From NCBI GenBank assembly GCA_019116365.1, contig DXBT01000022.1, positions 1-64,000 on the forward strand: a stretch of DNA of 64,000 bases. Reading direction: 5' to 3'. Shown piece by piece: positions 1-8,145 of the stretch. The stretch is from Barnesiella merdipullorum (GTDB lineage: Bacteria > Bacteroidota > Bacteroidia > Bacteroidales > Barnesiellaceae). Within the stretch, counting starts at the first letter, position 1. Each line of letters opens with the position of its first letter. The translations under genes and the position numbers were made by a program. Below the pieces are notes generated by a model. The model was given only the letters and a program-made list of their open reading frames with translations, did not search any database and had not been told where the DNA came from.

Positions 1-628
1 TAAGTCAAAGATACAAATTTGAAAGCGAATCACAACCAGCAAAAGCACGCAGGGCAGAAGAAAAGGCTGTATTTAATAAGTCAAAGATACAAATTTGAAA
101 GCGAATCACAACACATTCTGGTTGTTCACGATACCGAAGCCGGCTGTATTTAATAAGTCAAAGATACAAATTTGAAAGCGAATCACAACAAGCTCAACGT
201 ACCTCACCGCGCTGTATTTGCTGTATTTAATAAGTCAAAGATACAAATTTGAAAGCGAATCACAACACGGCCAACACGAATGCTATCCTATCCAAAGCTG
301 TATTTAATAAGTCAAAGATACAAATTTGAAAGCGAATCACAACCTACCCGGAATGCAATTTTTTGGGGGTATGGCTGTATTTAATAAGTCAAAGATACAA
401 ATTTGAAAGCGAATCACAACTTCGATCTCGGAGATAACTGCGCCGGGGTTGCTGTATTTAATAAGTCAAAGATACAAATTTGAAAGCGAATCACAACCCG
501 GGTTCGCTGTTCTCCGACCTCGACATCGCTGTATTTAATAAGTCAAAGATACAAATTTGAAAGCGAATCACAACTTCTGAGTCTTTCCTCCTGGTTGACC
601 CCGAGCTGTATTTAATAAGTCAAAGATA
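1..628 (-). CRISPR. Type II-C CRISPR array (right-hand end)
   Basis: A 47-bp direct repeat begins GCTGTATTTAATAAG on the + strand and ends GCGAATCACAAC. Seven complete, seemingly identical copies start at 66, 143, 220, 297, 374, 451 and 528. The window edge cuts a first copy to its last 36 bases (1-36), and the right-most copy (605-628) keeps only its first 24 bases. Eight spacers lie between: one of 29 nt (37-65) and seven of 30 nt. The 47-bp length and the reverse-complement ends GTTGTGATT...ACAGC match the type II-C repeat family I recall from Bacteroides fragilis, so crRNA sense should be the minus strand. No cas gene or tracrRNA is visible, so the effector cassette must lie left of position 1. 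Each repeat contains a promoter-like GTTG-N19-TATCTTTG in crRNA sense. Confidence 0.97.
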
Positions 629-652
629 GCGAAATGGCGAGTTTAGAGCAAA
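621..652 (-). promoter_or_regulatory. Predicted promoter at the outer end of the CRISPR array
   Basis: Read on the minus strand, TTTG (652-649), 20 nt, then TATCTTTG (628-621) makes an exact Bacteroidetes housekeeping promoter. The -7 part comes from the truncated terminal repeat and the -33 part from non-repeat flank. Transcription would run into spacer 8 and leftward through the array. A GC-rich hairpin (stem 673-683/687-697, one A-C mismatch) lies upstream. It may belong to the leader or end the 730-1968 transcript. Confidence 0.65.
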
Positions 653-729
653 TATATGAAGGAGCTTTGGGAGGATACCGCGCCCCGCGCGGCATCCAGT
701 AATTTAGGCCTTTGTGCCCCAATGAGAGT

Positions 730-1968
730 CTATGAGGGGGTGGATGATGTATGTTTTCTTTTCCGCTGAATCATTCGCCCGATGGCATAGTCGGCACTTA
801 GGAGCAGGGTGAGGGCGACGAGGGCGATGGCCAGGTGTATCCACTTGTGGTCGTTGTTGGCTTCTTGCTCGACGAGTCGGTAGAGGCGTGAATAGATGCC
901 GGGAGAGACGGTGGAGCCGTCGCTTTTGATTACGTTTCGGGTGATGGAGATGTTGAGCAGTATTTCTCCCAGGTTATCGTTGAACCAAAGGGTGGGGTTT
1001 TGCCAGGCGGTTTGTAGAAAGTTCTCTTTGCCATAGGGGAGTAGTTCCCGTTTGAGTGTATTTGACGCCATGATCTTTTTCAAGACGGCATCGGTGAGGT
1101 ATATGTCGTTTACGGTGACATACAGGTAGCCGGGCTGATGTGCGGTGAAGCTGTTCTTCTGCCCGCTGGCCAATTGTATGATGGCTTTGCACGAATCGCT
1201 GTCATAGGCGTTCCCGGCACTCTCGGAGTGGATATGGCAAAGGAGTGAACCGAATTGGGCATCGGCTTCTTTATAGATGCACAGGCTGTCGAATGTTTCG
1301 GTTTTTGCCGGGTAGGCGGTGTTGTTCCAATTGAAGTTTAGCCGGGCATTGTCTCGATTCTTGTCGTTCAAATCGGTTATGCGCCCGTAGAATGAGCCCG
1401 ATGTGGTGATTTCTACGATGTCACCTTCGAGCAGTTCGACGCCGGTATTGGCCCAACAGATGGCGGTATTGAAGAGATAGACCGTGTGTTCGCGGCCGCA
1501 GGGCTGGTTCATGGTGATGGCGCCTCGAGAGTTGATGTCGCTGTTGGGCGGGAAGAGGAGCACGTTGTTTATGAGGAAGGCCAGCATCGACACGATGAGT
1601 ACGATATAGACGATGATCATCGAGATGAAGATGATGGCGTTGAGTCGTGCCGAGGTGCGTTTGCTTTTCCATTCGCCGGTAAACATCCAGCATACGACAG
1701 AGGCTATCCAGTAGAAGAGTGCGACGATGCACATGAAGCAGGCATAGAGCAGGCGCAGCAGGGCCGTGAAGAAGGGAAACCGTTTGGTTGTGTCGTATTT
1801 CCAGAACGGTTTGATGCCCAGCGACTCGTTTCCCTTTATGTCGGGATTGTTGTCTTCGCCCAGCAATTCGGCGAAAAATGACTTGTCAACAATCTTGACA
1901 TTGGCCGAGGTACCGGTGATGATACTGCGCTTGATCGTATCGATGAGTGAATTTAACCCCATTGCCAT
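730..1968 (-). CDS. Membrane protein with PA-IL/LecA-like domain
   Basis: This 412-aa protein has no assigned function. Two hydrophobic segments (about residues 64-98 and 108-138) precede a large extracytoplasmic region, and a third lies near the C-terminus (about 374-395) before a basic tail (RMIQRKRK). The central region (about 160-310) carries the pattern of the PA-IL/LecA galactose-lectin fold seen in many unrelated proteins: WANTGVELLEGD, then a Gly-Ser turn, then GYLYVTVNDIYLTD. Its gene starts 6 nt after the stop of the paralogous gene at 1975-3036, so the two form an operon. The 3' end converges on the CRISPR array. A glycan- or ligand-sensing role is a guess. Start ATG at 1968; a second ATG two codons later is equally possible. 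Confidence 0.8.
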   Translation of the reverse strand: MAMGLNSLIDTIKRSIITGTSANVKIVDKSFFAELLGEDNNPDIKGNESLGIKPFWKYDTTKRFPFFTALLRLLYACFMCIVALFYWIASVVCWMFTGEWKSKRTSARLNAIIFISMIIVYIVLIVSMLAFLINNVLLFPPNSDINSRGAITMNQPCGREHTVYLFNTAICWANTGVELLEGDIVEITTSGSFYGRITDLNDKNRDNARLNFNWNNTAYPAKTETFDSLCIYKEADAQFGSLLCHIHSESAGNAYDSDSCKAIIQLASGQKNSFTAHQPGYLYVTVNDIYLTDAVLKKIMASNTLKRELLPYGKENFLQTAWQNPTLWFNDNLGEILLNISITRNVIKSDGSTVSPGIYSRLYRLVEQEANNDHKWIHLAIALVALTLLLSADYAIGRMIQRKRKHTSSTPS

Positions 1969-1974
1969 GCGATG

Positions 1975-3036
1975 TTACTTTTTTCGTTCGATAACAATTA
2001 AGAAAGAGCCCACGTTGTCCATGAACCAGGCGTCGAAATATTGCTTCTCTTTGTAGTAGATGAGTTCGTTTACAAGGGGGTAGTAGGCCCTTTTGGTTTT
2101 CTCTGCCTCTTCGGATTTTTCGCTTGTGAAGGGGTAGTAGCCGAGCCTGAGTCCTACGTATTGGTAGTTTGTCGAGTCGTTGGAGAAGATGAGCTCGTTG
2201 TATTTTTTGAGCTCCTCTATTTTGGGATTTTGCGATATACACTGCATGACTTTGTTGTAGTCTATCTTATTGGAACAGCGCAGGATAATTGAGTCGAGAT
2301 TCTCGCGGTACATCTGATCGATGATTGTGTCGGTCAATACGATGTCGTTTACGGCAAAGTGGAGTATCCCGTCTTGTTTTATCTTCAGCTTTTCGCGTCC
2401 TTTTCCTATGATCTCGATATTCTGTTTGTTGTCGAAGTGCGAGAGGGCCTCTTTGTCCCACGATATTTGGGTTTTCTGGTATTCGGCAGGGATTACCTGC
2501 ATGAGCAGTTTGCCCACTTCGCATTGGTTGCTTATGCGGTATTTGGCGCGTAGCACATCGCGAGGTTCGGTCTTGTTCTGACCGTCGGTATCGACCCATT
2601 TGTCGGAGGGGAGAGAGTTGTTTTTGGCACTCTCTATGAGGTGGTGTATGGCGGTAAACGAGGCTCCCGACGCGCGTATGGTCAGCTCGTCGTTTTTGTG
2701 TACTTCTATACCCGAGTTGGCCCACAGTTCGGCCGTGTTGAAGAGCCAGTATATCACCTCCTTGTCTTCGGTTTTCATGATGGTGGCTCCGTAGAGGTTG
2801 GTCTGGATGACGTTGTAGGGGTAGAAGCTCTTGATCGAGATGACTACGAATACGAGCCCGGCGAACAACACGACGATGATGATAAAGAGCGACAGCAGCA
2901 CACGCCACATCATGCGCGGGTTCTTGAGGGTCTCGAACAGCTGCTTGTGCCGCACGATGAGCACTTCGACTTTGGGATTTTCCGATTGGGCCGAAGGGGT
3001 GGTGTTATCGGTGTGTTTCGTCTCTTCTTTTTCCAT
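1975..3036 (-). CDS. Single-pass membrane protein with PA-IL/LecA-like domain
   Basis: This 353-aa protein has a polar N-terminus (about 45 residues, MEKEETKHTDN...), one transmembrane helix (about 46-72) and a large presumably periplasmic domain. The domain repeats the motifs of the downstream gene: VIYWLFNTAELWANSGIEV, then ILHFAVNDIVLTD. The two genes are therefore diverged paralogues that probably work together. No catalytic signature is recognised. The gap to the downstream gene is 6 nt. Upstream, 157 nt separate it from tatC, so it may have its own promoter, though I found no good -7 element there. Family membership (PA-IL-like fold) is by motif only. Confidence 0.78.
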   Translation of the reverse strand: MEKEETKHTDNTTPSAQSENPKVEVLIVRHKQLFETLKNPRMMWRVLLSLFIIIVVLFAGLVFVVISIKSFYPYNVIQTNLYGATIMKTEDKEVIYWLFNTAELWANSGIEVHKNDELTIRASGASFTAIHHLIESAKNNSLPSDKWVDTDGQNKTEPRDVLRAKYRISNQCEVGKLLMQVIPAEYQKTQISWDKEALSHFDNKQNIEIIGKGREKLKIKQDGILHFAVNDIVLTDTIIDQMYRENLDSIILRCSNKIDYNKVMQCISQNPKIEELKKYNELIFSNDSTNYQYVGLRLGYYPFTSEKSEEAEKTKRAYYPLVNELIYYKEKQYFDAWFMDNVGSFLIVIERKK

Positions 3037-3193
3037 GGCAAGATTAAGTAAGGTGGTATGATCTCTTCAGAAAGAGATGTAAATATACAAATAAATTTTA
3101 AATAGTTATAATCCTGTGTCGGGAATATGCAGCCTGGGCTTGGAATATGAGTATGGGTTGTGAGCCTGTTTTCTATTGTTTTGCAAAGACTTA

Positions 3194-4021
3194 TTATTCG
3201 GCTTTGTCGGTCTCGTCGTCATCTTCGTCTTTGTGAGCCGGTTTCACCACCCAGGCGCTGATTTCATAAAGAGCATAGAGAGGAACGAATACGACCGAGA
3301 GTGTGAAGGGGTCGCTCGAGGGGGTAATGAGGGCGGCCAGGATGAGCAGAATGACGATTGCATGACGACGATAGGTCTTGAAGAACCGCCGGGTAATGAG
3401 CCCCATGTTTGACAGCAGCCAGCAAAGGAGCGGCAATTCGAAAACCAAACCCATGATGAAGTTGAGGGTGAGGAAGTTGTTCATGTAGGAGTCGAGAGAA
3501 ATTTGGTTGGGGACCAGTTCGCTCACCTGATACTCGGCCAGGAACCGCAGGGTGAGGGGGAATACCAGAAAATAACCTACGGCAATGCCTATGAAAAACA
3601 TGATATTGCCCGCCAGAAAGGCGCCTCGGGCATGACGCTTTTCGCCGGCATAGAGTCCCGGACTGATGAAGCTCCACAATTCGTAAATGACGTATGGAAA
3701 GGCGACCAACAGGGCCAGCCACATGGAGGTGCTCATGTGGATGAAGAACTGCGAGGCCAGTTGTATGTTGATGAGTTTTACCTCGAACTGGTCGTTGCAG
3801 AAATCGGGTAGAATAGCCGTGTGCTGATTGAGCGCACACAGCCAGCGATACAGGATAAAATCGGAGTGGCAAGGGGCCAGTATGATGCTGTCGAAGATGT
3901 AGGGCATGAGGGCAAAGAATACGACAGACAAGAGGATAATGGCGCCGATAGAGCGCAGGATGACCTTGCGCAAGTCTTCGACGTGATCCCAAAAACTCAT
4001 CTCTTTCAATTCGTTGCTCAT
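3194..4021 (-). CDS. tatC: Sec-independent translocase subunit TatC
   Basis: TatC is the polytopic receptor of the twin-arginine translocase, which exports folded proteins across the inner membrane. The 275-aa protein starts with the family hallmark MSFWDHVEDLRK and shows six hydrophobic segments: around 20-42, 85-115, 128-160, 170-195, 205-225 and 230-250. The C-terminus is short and acidic (DEDDDETDKAE). tatA lies 104 nt upstream on the same strand; with no tatB this is the minimal TatAC arrangement common in Bacteroidetes. A small hairpin (GCAGG 4043-4047 / CCTGC 4052-4056) sits just upstream of the start and could affect translation. Confidence 0.95.
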   Translation of the reverse strand: MSNELKEMSFWDHVEDLRKVILRSIGAIILLSVVFFALMPYIFDSIILAPCHSDFILYRWLCALNQHTAILPDFCNDQFEVKLINIQLASQFFIHMSTSMWLALLVAFPYVIYELWSFISPGLYAGEKRHARGAFLAGNIMFFIGIAVGYFLVFPLTLRFLAEYQVSELVPNQISLDSYMNNFLTLNFIMGLVFELPLLCWLLSNMGLITRRFFKTYRRHAIVILLILAALITPSSDPFTLSVVFVPLYALYEISAWVVKPAHKDEDDDETDKAE

Positions 4022-4125
4022 ACCAATACAATGATTCTCCTCGCAGGTTTACCTGCTGCGGGGTAACGACCAAACAGAAATTCTACCGTTGTTGTACTCG
4101 ACGGGTTGTGACAAGGGTGTCGGGA

Positions 4126-4371
4126 TTATTTGTTTCCCTCTTTGGGAAGTTCTTTGGCCTTCTCTTTGTTGTCGGGGGCGGGAGTGGTATTTATTTCGTC
4201 TTCGATTTCGTTCATGCCCTTTTTGAAACTGCGTACACCTTTTCCTATTCCGTGCATCAGTTCGGGTATTTTCTTGCCACCGAACAAGAGCAGAATCACC
4301 ACAAAGATGATGATAACCTCAGTGGTCCCCAGATTCCCGAAAAGTAGCAATATCGCAGAAAGTGTATTCAT
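4126..4371 (-). CDS. tatA: Sec-independent translocase subunit TatA/E
   Basis: The 81-aa protein has the TatA layout: one N-terminal transmembrane helix (about 18-34, VIIIFVVILLLFGGKKIPEL), the FGxKKxPEL hinge, an amphipathic helix (GIGKGVRSFKKGM) and a charged tail. TatA oligomers form the pore recruited by TatC. It is the first gene of the tat pair. A -7-like TAGATTTG lies on the minus strand at 4437-4430, about 60 nt before the start codon, but I found no matching -33 box at the expected spacing. Confidence 0.95.
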   Translation of the reverse strand: MNTLSAILLLFGNLGTTEVIIIFVVILLLFGGKKIPELMHGIGKGVRSFKKGMNEIEDEINTTPAPDNKEKAKELPKEGNK

Positions 4372-4503
4372 TTTGTTGTCTGTTTAGTGTTTACGGAACA
4401 AAATAAGAAAGAATATTTGTATAATACAACAAATCTATATCAAAATTGATTAATACGCTTTTGTGGAGGGAATGTGCAACGATATCTGTTTCGTGGAGTG
4501 GTA

Positions 4504-4548
4504 ATACGACAGGGGCTTGCCTCTTCTCGTGGCAAGCCCCTGTCGTAT
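4504..4548 (-). terminator. Strong hairpin downstream of the TlpA-like gene
   Basis: A perfect 18-bp inverted repeat (4504-4521 and 4531-4548; core GACAGGGGCTTGCC) with a 9-nt loop begins about 23 nt past the stop of the TlpA-like gene. There is no clear T-run on either strand, so it may act as an RNA 3'-end stabiliser or an imperfect terminator. Confidence 0.6.
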
Positions 4549-4570
4549 GTGAAAACTACAACGTTACCTT

Positions 4571-5674
4571 TTATTGCAGGTGGGTAGAACCGGTGTTGTT
4601 GTGCATAATTTCGTCGATTTTGTCTTTCATCGCCTGGCCGCGCAAGCCACGAGCTACAATCTTTCCATCGGGGGCAAACAGGATGATGTGGGGTATTCCC
4701 TCGATCTTGTAGAGGTCGGTAGGAATTCGTTGGGCATTGATGATTTGAGGCCAGGCAATCTCCAGTTCGGCTATTGCCTGAAGTGTATTTTGGGGTTCAT
4801 CCCACACGGCAACGCCCAGGATTTCGAGCCCTTGGTCGTGGTATTTGTCGTAGATTTCCTTGAGGTATGGCATCTCTTGGCGGCAGGGACCGCACCAAGA
4901 GGCCCAGAAATCGACCAATACATATTTGCCTTTCCCTACATAGTCCGACAGCGAAACTTCCGTGTTGTCGGGTTGTTCGATGGTAAAGTCGGTAAACAGA
5001 GATCCCGAAGCTGTTTTTCGCCACTCGTCAACTACCTCGATGAGCGGTGTGACGAGTGCGTTGTTCGTTATGTTTTCGCCGGCCAGGTTGAGAACCGAGT
5101 CGAGACGGGCCGGAGGCAAGAAATTGCTCCAGTAGTACAAGACGTATGCGCCCAATGCATTGTCGTTATTGCGGTCGAAGTAGCTGGACGAGAGGTTGTC
5201 TATGCTGTTTTGGAAAGAGGTGTAGATTTTTAGTATCTGTTCTTGGGGTGCCGAGTCGGCAATCAGTTGGTTCATCTCTTCTTGATAGCGACGAAGTTTT
5301 AAGTTTGTGGAGTCGATGTCGGACAGGAATCGAGTTAAGTCGTCGTTAAGGGGAGTCCCCGAAATTTTATTCTCCTTGCCAAGTTCGGCATGGATTTTCC
5401 CGTTTTCGACAATTATCGCGGCGCGATAGGGGCGTACTTGCAGCAGGCCTACAAAGGCGGTGTCGGCTTTGCCGGTGAATGAAAACTTGTTGTCGGTAAT
5501 TATTTCGCTGTCGATAGCCTCGTGCGAGGCCATGTCGGTCAAGTAAACCATGTGACCGTTGAGAGTCGAGTCGGTTACGATACCTTCGATGGTGTAGGAC
5601 GGCGGGGGTGTGTTGCACGAGATAATCGTGGTGGCAATTGCGGTCATTGCCAGCAGATGGATTTTGTTTTTCAT
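4571..5674 (-). CDS. TlpA-like thioredoxin-fold lipoprotein (DUF4369 type)
   Basis: This 367-aa disulfide oxidoreductase is predicted to be lipid-anchored. The signal peptide ends in the lipobox IISC (Cys20). Residues about 24-115 resemble the DUF4369 beta domain common in Bacteroidetes. A helical linker follows, then an AhpC/TSA-thioredoxin domain (about 225-355) with the redox motif WCGPC (Cys261, Cys264) and the cis-Pro region EGIPHIILF. No acidic surface-export signal follows Cys20, so a periplasmic face is more likely. It is monocistronic and divergent from fabD; a minus-strand -7 box TATCTTTG lies at 5708-5701. The substrate is unknown; cytochrome c maturation or general periplasmic thiol reduction are the usual roles. 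Confidence 0.88.
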   Translation of the reverse strand: MKNKIHLLAMTAIATTIISCNTPPPSYTIEGIVTDSTLNGHMVYLTDMASHEAIDSEIITDNKFSFTGKADTAFVGLLQVRPYRAAIIVENGKIHAELGKENKISGTPLNDDLTRFLSDIDSTNLKLRRYQEEMNQLIADSAPQEQILKIYTSFQNSIDNLSSSYFDRNNDNALGAYVLYYWSNFLPPARLDSVLNLAGENITNNALVTPLIEVVDEWRKTASGSLFTDFTIEQPDNTEVSLSDYVGKGKYVLVDFWASWCGPCRQEMPYLKEIYDKYHDQGLEILGVAVWDEPQNTLQAIAELEIAWPQIINAQRIPTDLYKIEGIPHIILFAPDGKIVARGLRGQAMKDKIDEIMHNNTGSTHLQ

Positions 5675-5800
5675 GATATCGAAATTTTATGTAATGGCCA
5701 CAAAGATAGAAATTTTTAATAAAGAAATAGTTATTTATAGTGGCCTCTTTGGGCGGTGAGCTTCTATTTTACTCTTAAAAATGATATTGATATGTAAAAG

Positions 5801-5832
5801 TTTGCTCATCCTGATAAATTGATTTAACTTTG
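5801..5832 (+). promoter_or_regulatory. fabD promoter
   Basis: TTTG (5801-5804), 20 nt, TAACTTTG (5825-5832) is an exact Bacteroidetes -33/-7 promoter 50 nt before the fabD start. It is a good internal reference for the promoters proposed elsewhere in the window. Confidence 0.85.
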
Positions 5833-5881
5833 CAGCGATTTTGGAATAAGGAAAAATTTCCGTAATTAAAAAACAATAGAA

Positions 5882-6769
5882 ATGAAAGCATTTGTATTTC
5901 CCGGACAAGGGGCACAATTCGTAGGTATGGGTAAAGACCTCTACGAGAACAACCCCGTAGCCAAAGAGATGTTCGATAAGGCCAACGAGATATTGGGCTT
6001 CAATATCACCGACCTGATGTTTAACGGTACCGACGAGGACCTGCGTCAGACCAAGGTTACCCAGCCGGCCATCTTCTTGCACTCGGTCATTTTGGCCAAG
6101 ACGATGGGCGACAAATTCGATCCCGATATGGTAGCCGGTCACTCGCTGGGTGAATTCTCGGCTTTGGTAGCCGCCGGAGCTTTGTCGTTTGAGGATGGTG
6201 TACGTCTGGTTTCGGCTCGTGCCCAAGCCATGCAGAAGGCTTGCGAAGCCCATCCCTCTACCATGGCAGCCATCATTGCTCTGCCGGATGCGAAAGTAGA
6301 GGAAATCTGCGCATCGGTAGCCGCCGAAGGCGAAGTTTGTGTGGCCGCCAACTACAACTGCCCGGGACAGATTGTGATTTCGGGAAGCATTGAAGGCATC
6401 AACAAGGCTTGCGAACTGATGAAAGCTGCCGGCGCCAAACGTGCCCTCCCGCTGAAAGTGGGCGGTGCCTTCCACTCGCCGCTGATGGAGCCCGCTCGTG
6501 CCGAGTTGGCCGACGCTATCGCTCACACCAACTTCCACACGCCCAAGTGCCCCGTTTATCAGAATGTAAACGCTCAGCCGCAAACCGATCCCGAGGAGAT
6601 CAAGAAAAACCTGATTGCTCAGTTGACGGCTCCCGTGCGTTGGACTCAATCGGTTCAAAACATGATTGCTGCCGGTGCCGATACCTTTATCGAGGTAGGT
6701 CCCGGTGCCGTACTGCAAGGTTTGGTCAAGAAGATTTCGTCTGAAGTAACCACTTCGGGTGTACAGTAA
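5882..6769 (+). CDS. fabD: Malonyl-CoA:ACP transacylase FabD
   Basis: FabD moves malonyl from CoA to acyl carrier protein, supplying extender units for type II fatty-acid synthesis in the cytoplasm. The 295-aa length is normal. The protein has the N-terminal FPGQGAQ motif, the nucleophile elbow GHSLGE (Ser88), the catalytic His198 in GGAFHSP and the C-terminal EVGPG. It is transcribed alone from the promoter at 5801-5832 and ends at a strong terminator. Start ATG at 5882 follows an AT-rich leader. Confidence 0.97.
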   Translation: MKAFVFPGQGAQFVGMGKDLYENNPVAKEMFDKANEILGFNITDLMFNGTDEDLRQTKVTQPAIFLHSVILAKTMGDKFDPDMVAGHSLGEFSALVAAGALSFEDGVRLVSARAQAMQKACEAHPSTMAAIIALPDAKVEEICASVAAEGEVCVAANYNCPGQIVISGSIEGINKACELMKAAGAKRALPLKVGGAFHSPLMEPARAELADAIAHTNFHTPKCPVYQNVNAQPQTDPEEIKKNLIAQLTAPVRWTQSVQNMIAAGADTFIEVGPGAVLQGLVKKISSEVTTSGVQ

Positions 6770-6792
6770 ACAAGACGCTGTCGAGATAAACG

Positions 6793-6829
6793 AGAGGCGA
6801 TGACCCGCGGGGTTGTCGCCTCTTTTTTT
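6793..6829 (+). terminator. fabD terminator
   Basis: AGAGGCGA...TCGCCTCT stem extended by CCC/GGG pairing, followed by seven T's. It ends right at the 3' end of the convergent acyltransferase gene. Confidence 0.9.
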
Positions 6830-6830
6830 G

Positions 6831-7880
6831 TCAGGACGAGAATCGCTTGCGAATGAGCCGGTTCAGCGGCTGTTCGATATATTGGTGAGCTATATAGGCT
6901 GCGGCGACGCTTGTCACCAGGGCAACGACAAATTCACCGGCAAGCGGGAGAGACAGATGCAGATGGTGGAGTACGATTCTTACCCCCTGTATTACCAGGT
7001 AGTGAAACAGGTAGAAGGCAAAGCTAATTTCGCCCAACTTCACACATAGGGGGTGTGAGAGTAATCGTGACAGAGTTCCTCGGTGAAAGTAGAAGGAGGC
7101 GATGAGCAATCCCATAGGCAGCCAGTACCACACGCTGCGGCGGAAGGATACCGGGATAAAGAAGGCCAGGCAGTAAGCCGCAACGAGCAGGAGCAAGGCC
7201 AGCCATTCGAGGCGGGTATAGTGCCTTTGCTGTGGGTGGCGCGACTCCCACCAGCGACAAAGGTTGTAGAGGGCGATTCCCAATACGAAGTCAAAGATGC
7301 GGAAGAGAGGATTGATATAGAGCGTCCAGTGTTCCCAAGGGTTGTTGCGCAAGAGGTAGGCCGAAAGCACAATGCCGATGCCCAGGAGACTCCAGAGCGT
7401 GAGGGCTCCTCGTCGCCGGTCACGGACGGTCGAGAATATAATCACAGGAAAGAGGGCGTAAAAGAAAGCCTCGTCGGAGAGGCTCCAACTTACCGAGTTG
7501 AACAGAAATTCTTGTCCTGGAATGAAACTTTGCAACAACAAGGTATTGATGGCCAGTTCGCCGAAGTCGCCAGCCGAGGGATGGACAAAGAATTGCAAAA
7601 AGAAGAGCGACGCGAGCAGTGCCAGCAGGTGCAACGGATATATGCGGGCCACGCGGGCTACATAGAACGAGCGTACGGTAGCCGTACCTTCAATGAGCCG
7701 TTGCTGGTAGGTATAGGCCAGGATAAACCCGCTCAGCATGAAAAAGAAACTCACTCCGGCATATCCCTCGCGAAAGAGATGCCACAAGAAGCCGGGCTCC
7801 TCGTGGAGAAATAGGTTCATGTGGCTCATGAATACCAAAAAGGCAAACACGAAGCGTAGCGAGGTAAGGGGTTTGATCAT
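6831..7880 (-). CDS. Acyltransferase 3 family membrane protein (OafA-like)
   Basis: This 349-aa integral membrane protein has about ten hydrophobic segments and the family's opening LTSLRFVFAFLVFMSHMNLF, with the conserved His in the first helix. VARVARIYPLHLLALL is the conserved Arg-containing motif after the second helix. Family members O-acetylate or otherwise O-acylate cell-surface glycans; the substrate cannot be told here. It is monocistronic with an excellent upstream promoter (7915-7946) and no glycan-synthesis neighbours. The stop lies immediately after the fabD terminator, so the two genes converge. Confidence 0.88.
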   Translation of the reverse strand: MIKPLTSLRFVFAFLVFMSHMNLFLHEEPGFLWHLFREGYAGVSFFFMLSGFILAYTYQQRLIEGTATVRSFYVARVARIYPLHLLALLASLFFLQFFVHPSAGDFGELAINTLLLQSFIPGQEFLFNSVSWSLSDEAFFYALFPVIIFSTVRDRRRGALTLWSLLGIGIVLSAYLLRNNPWEHWTLYINPLFRIFDFVLGIALYNLCRWWESRHPQQRHYTRLEWLALLLLVAAYCLAFFIPVSFRRSVWYWLPMGLLIASFYFHRGTLSRLLSHPLCVKLGEISFAFYLFHYLVIQGVRIVLHHLHLSLPLAGEFVVALVTSVAAAYIAHQYIEQPLNRLIRKRFSS

Positions 7881-7914
7881 GAATTTCTCTTTTGTAAGTT
7901 GTCATAAGGACATA

Positions 7915-7946
7915 CAAAAGTAGGAAATGGCGGGGGTCGAGGCAAA
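7915..7946 (-). promoter_or_regulatory. Promoter of the acyltransferase gene
   Basis: On the minus strand TTTG (7946-7943), 20 nt, TACTTTTG (7922-7915) matches the Bacteroidetes consensus. It sits 35 nt before the start codon. Confidence 0.82.
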
Positions 7947-8050
7947 TGAAAACGGAGTTTTCTGATAGCCTGTACCGGGTCGCGGGGATGGGAATGAGCA
8001 TACCGGGGGGACGGTGGAGAGTGGAGAGCCATCCCTTTTTCATGTTCTTT

Positions 8051-8125
8051 AGATAAGTTATGATTTGATTCAACAAAAAACTCGAGCCTGCTTGGCTTTT
8101 TTACATTCACCTTTTCGTATCTTTG
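8051..8125 (+). repeat. Dispersed promoter element, copy upstream of mgtC
   Basis: The right half (about 8080-8125: CTCGAGCCTGCTTGG, then ATTCACCTTTTCG, ending TATCTTTG at 8118-8125) aligns with elements upstream of rpe and cutC. The left half is more diverged. It places a -7 box 20 nt before the mgtC start. The best TTG at -33 is at a long spacing (23 nt). Confidence 0.6.
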
Positions 8126-8145
8126 TAGGGGTAAAAAGGTAAGAT

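Noticed and set aside
629..729. Possible tracrRNA beside the array
   Set aside because: I looked for complementarity to the 5' part of the repeat (crRNA sense) and found none; the half-repeat at 605-628 keeps the wrong part of the repeat to be an anti-repeat.
4504..4548. 18-bp perfect inverted repeat as a mobile-element end
   Set aside because: It is single copy in the window, lies just past a gene end, and no transposase or target duplication is near; a 3'-end hairpin is simpler.
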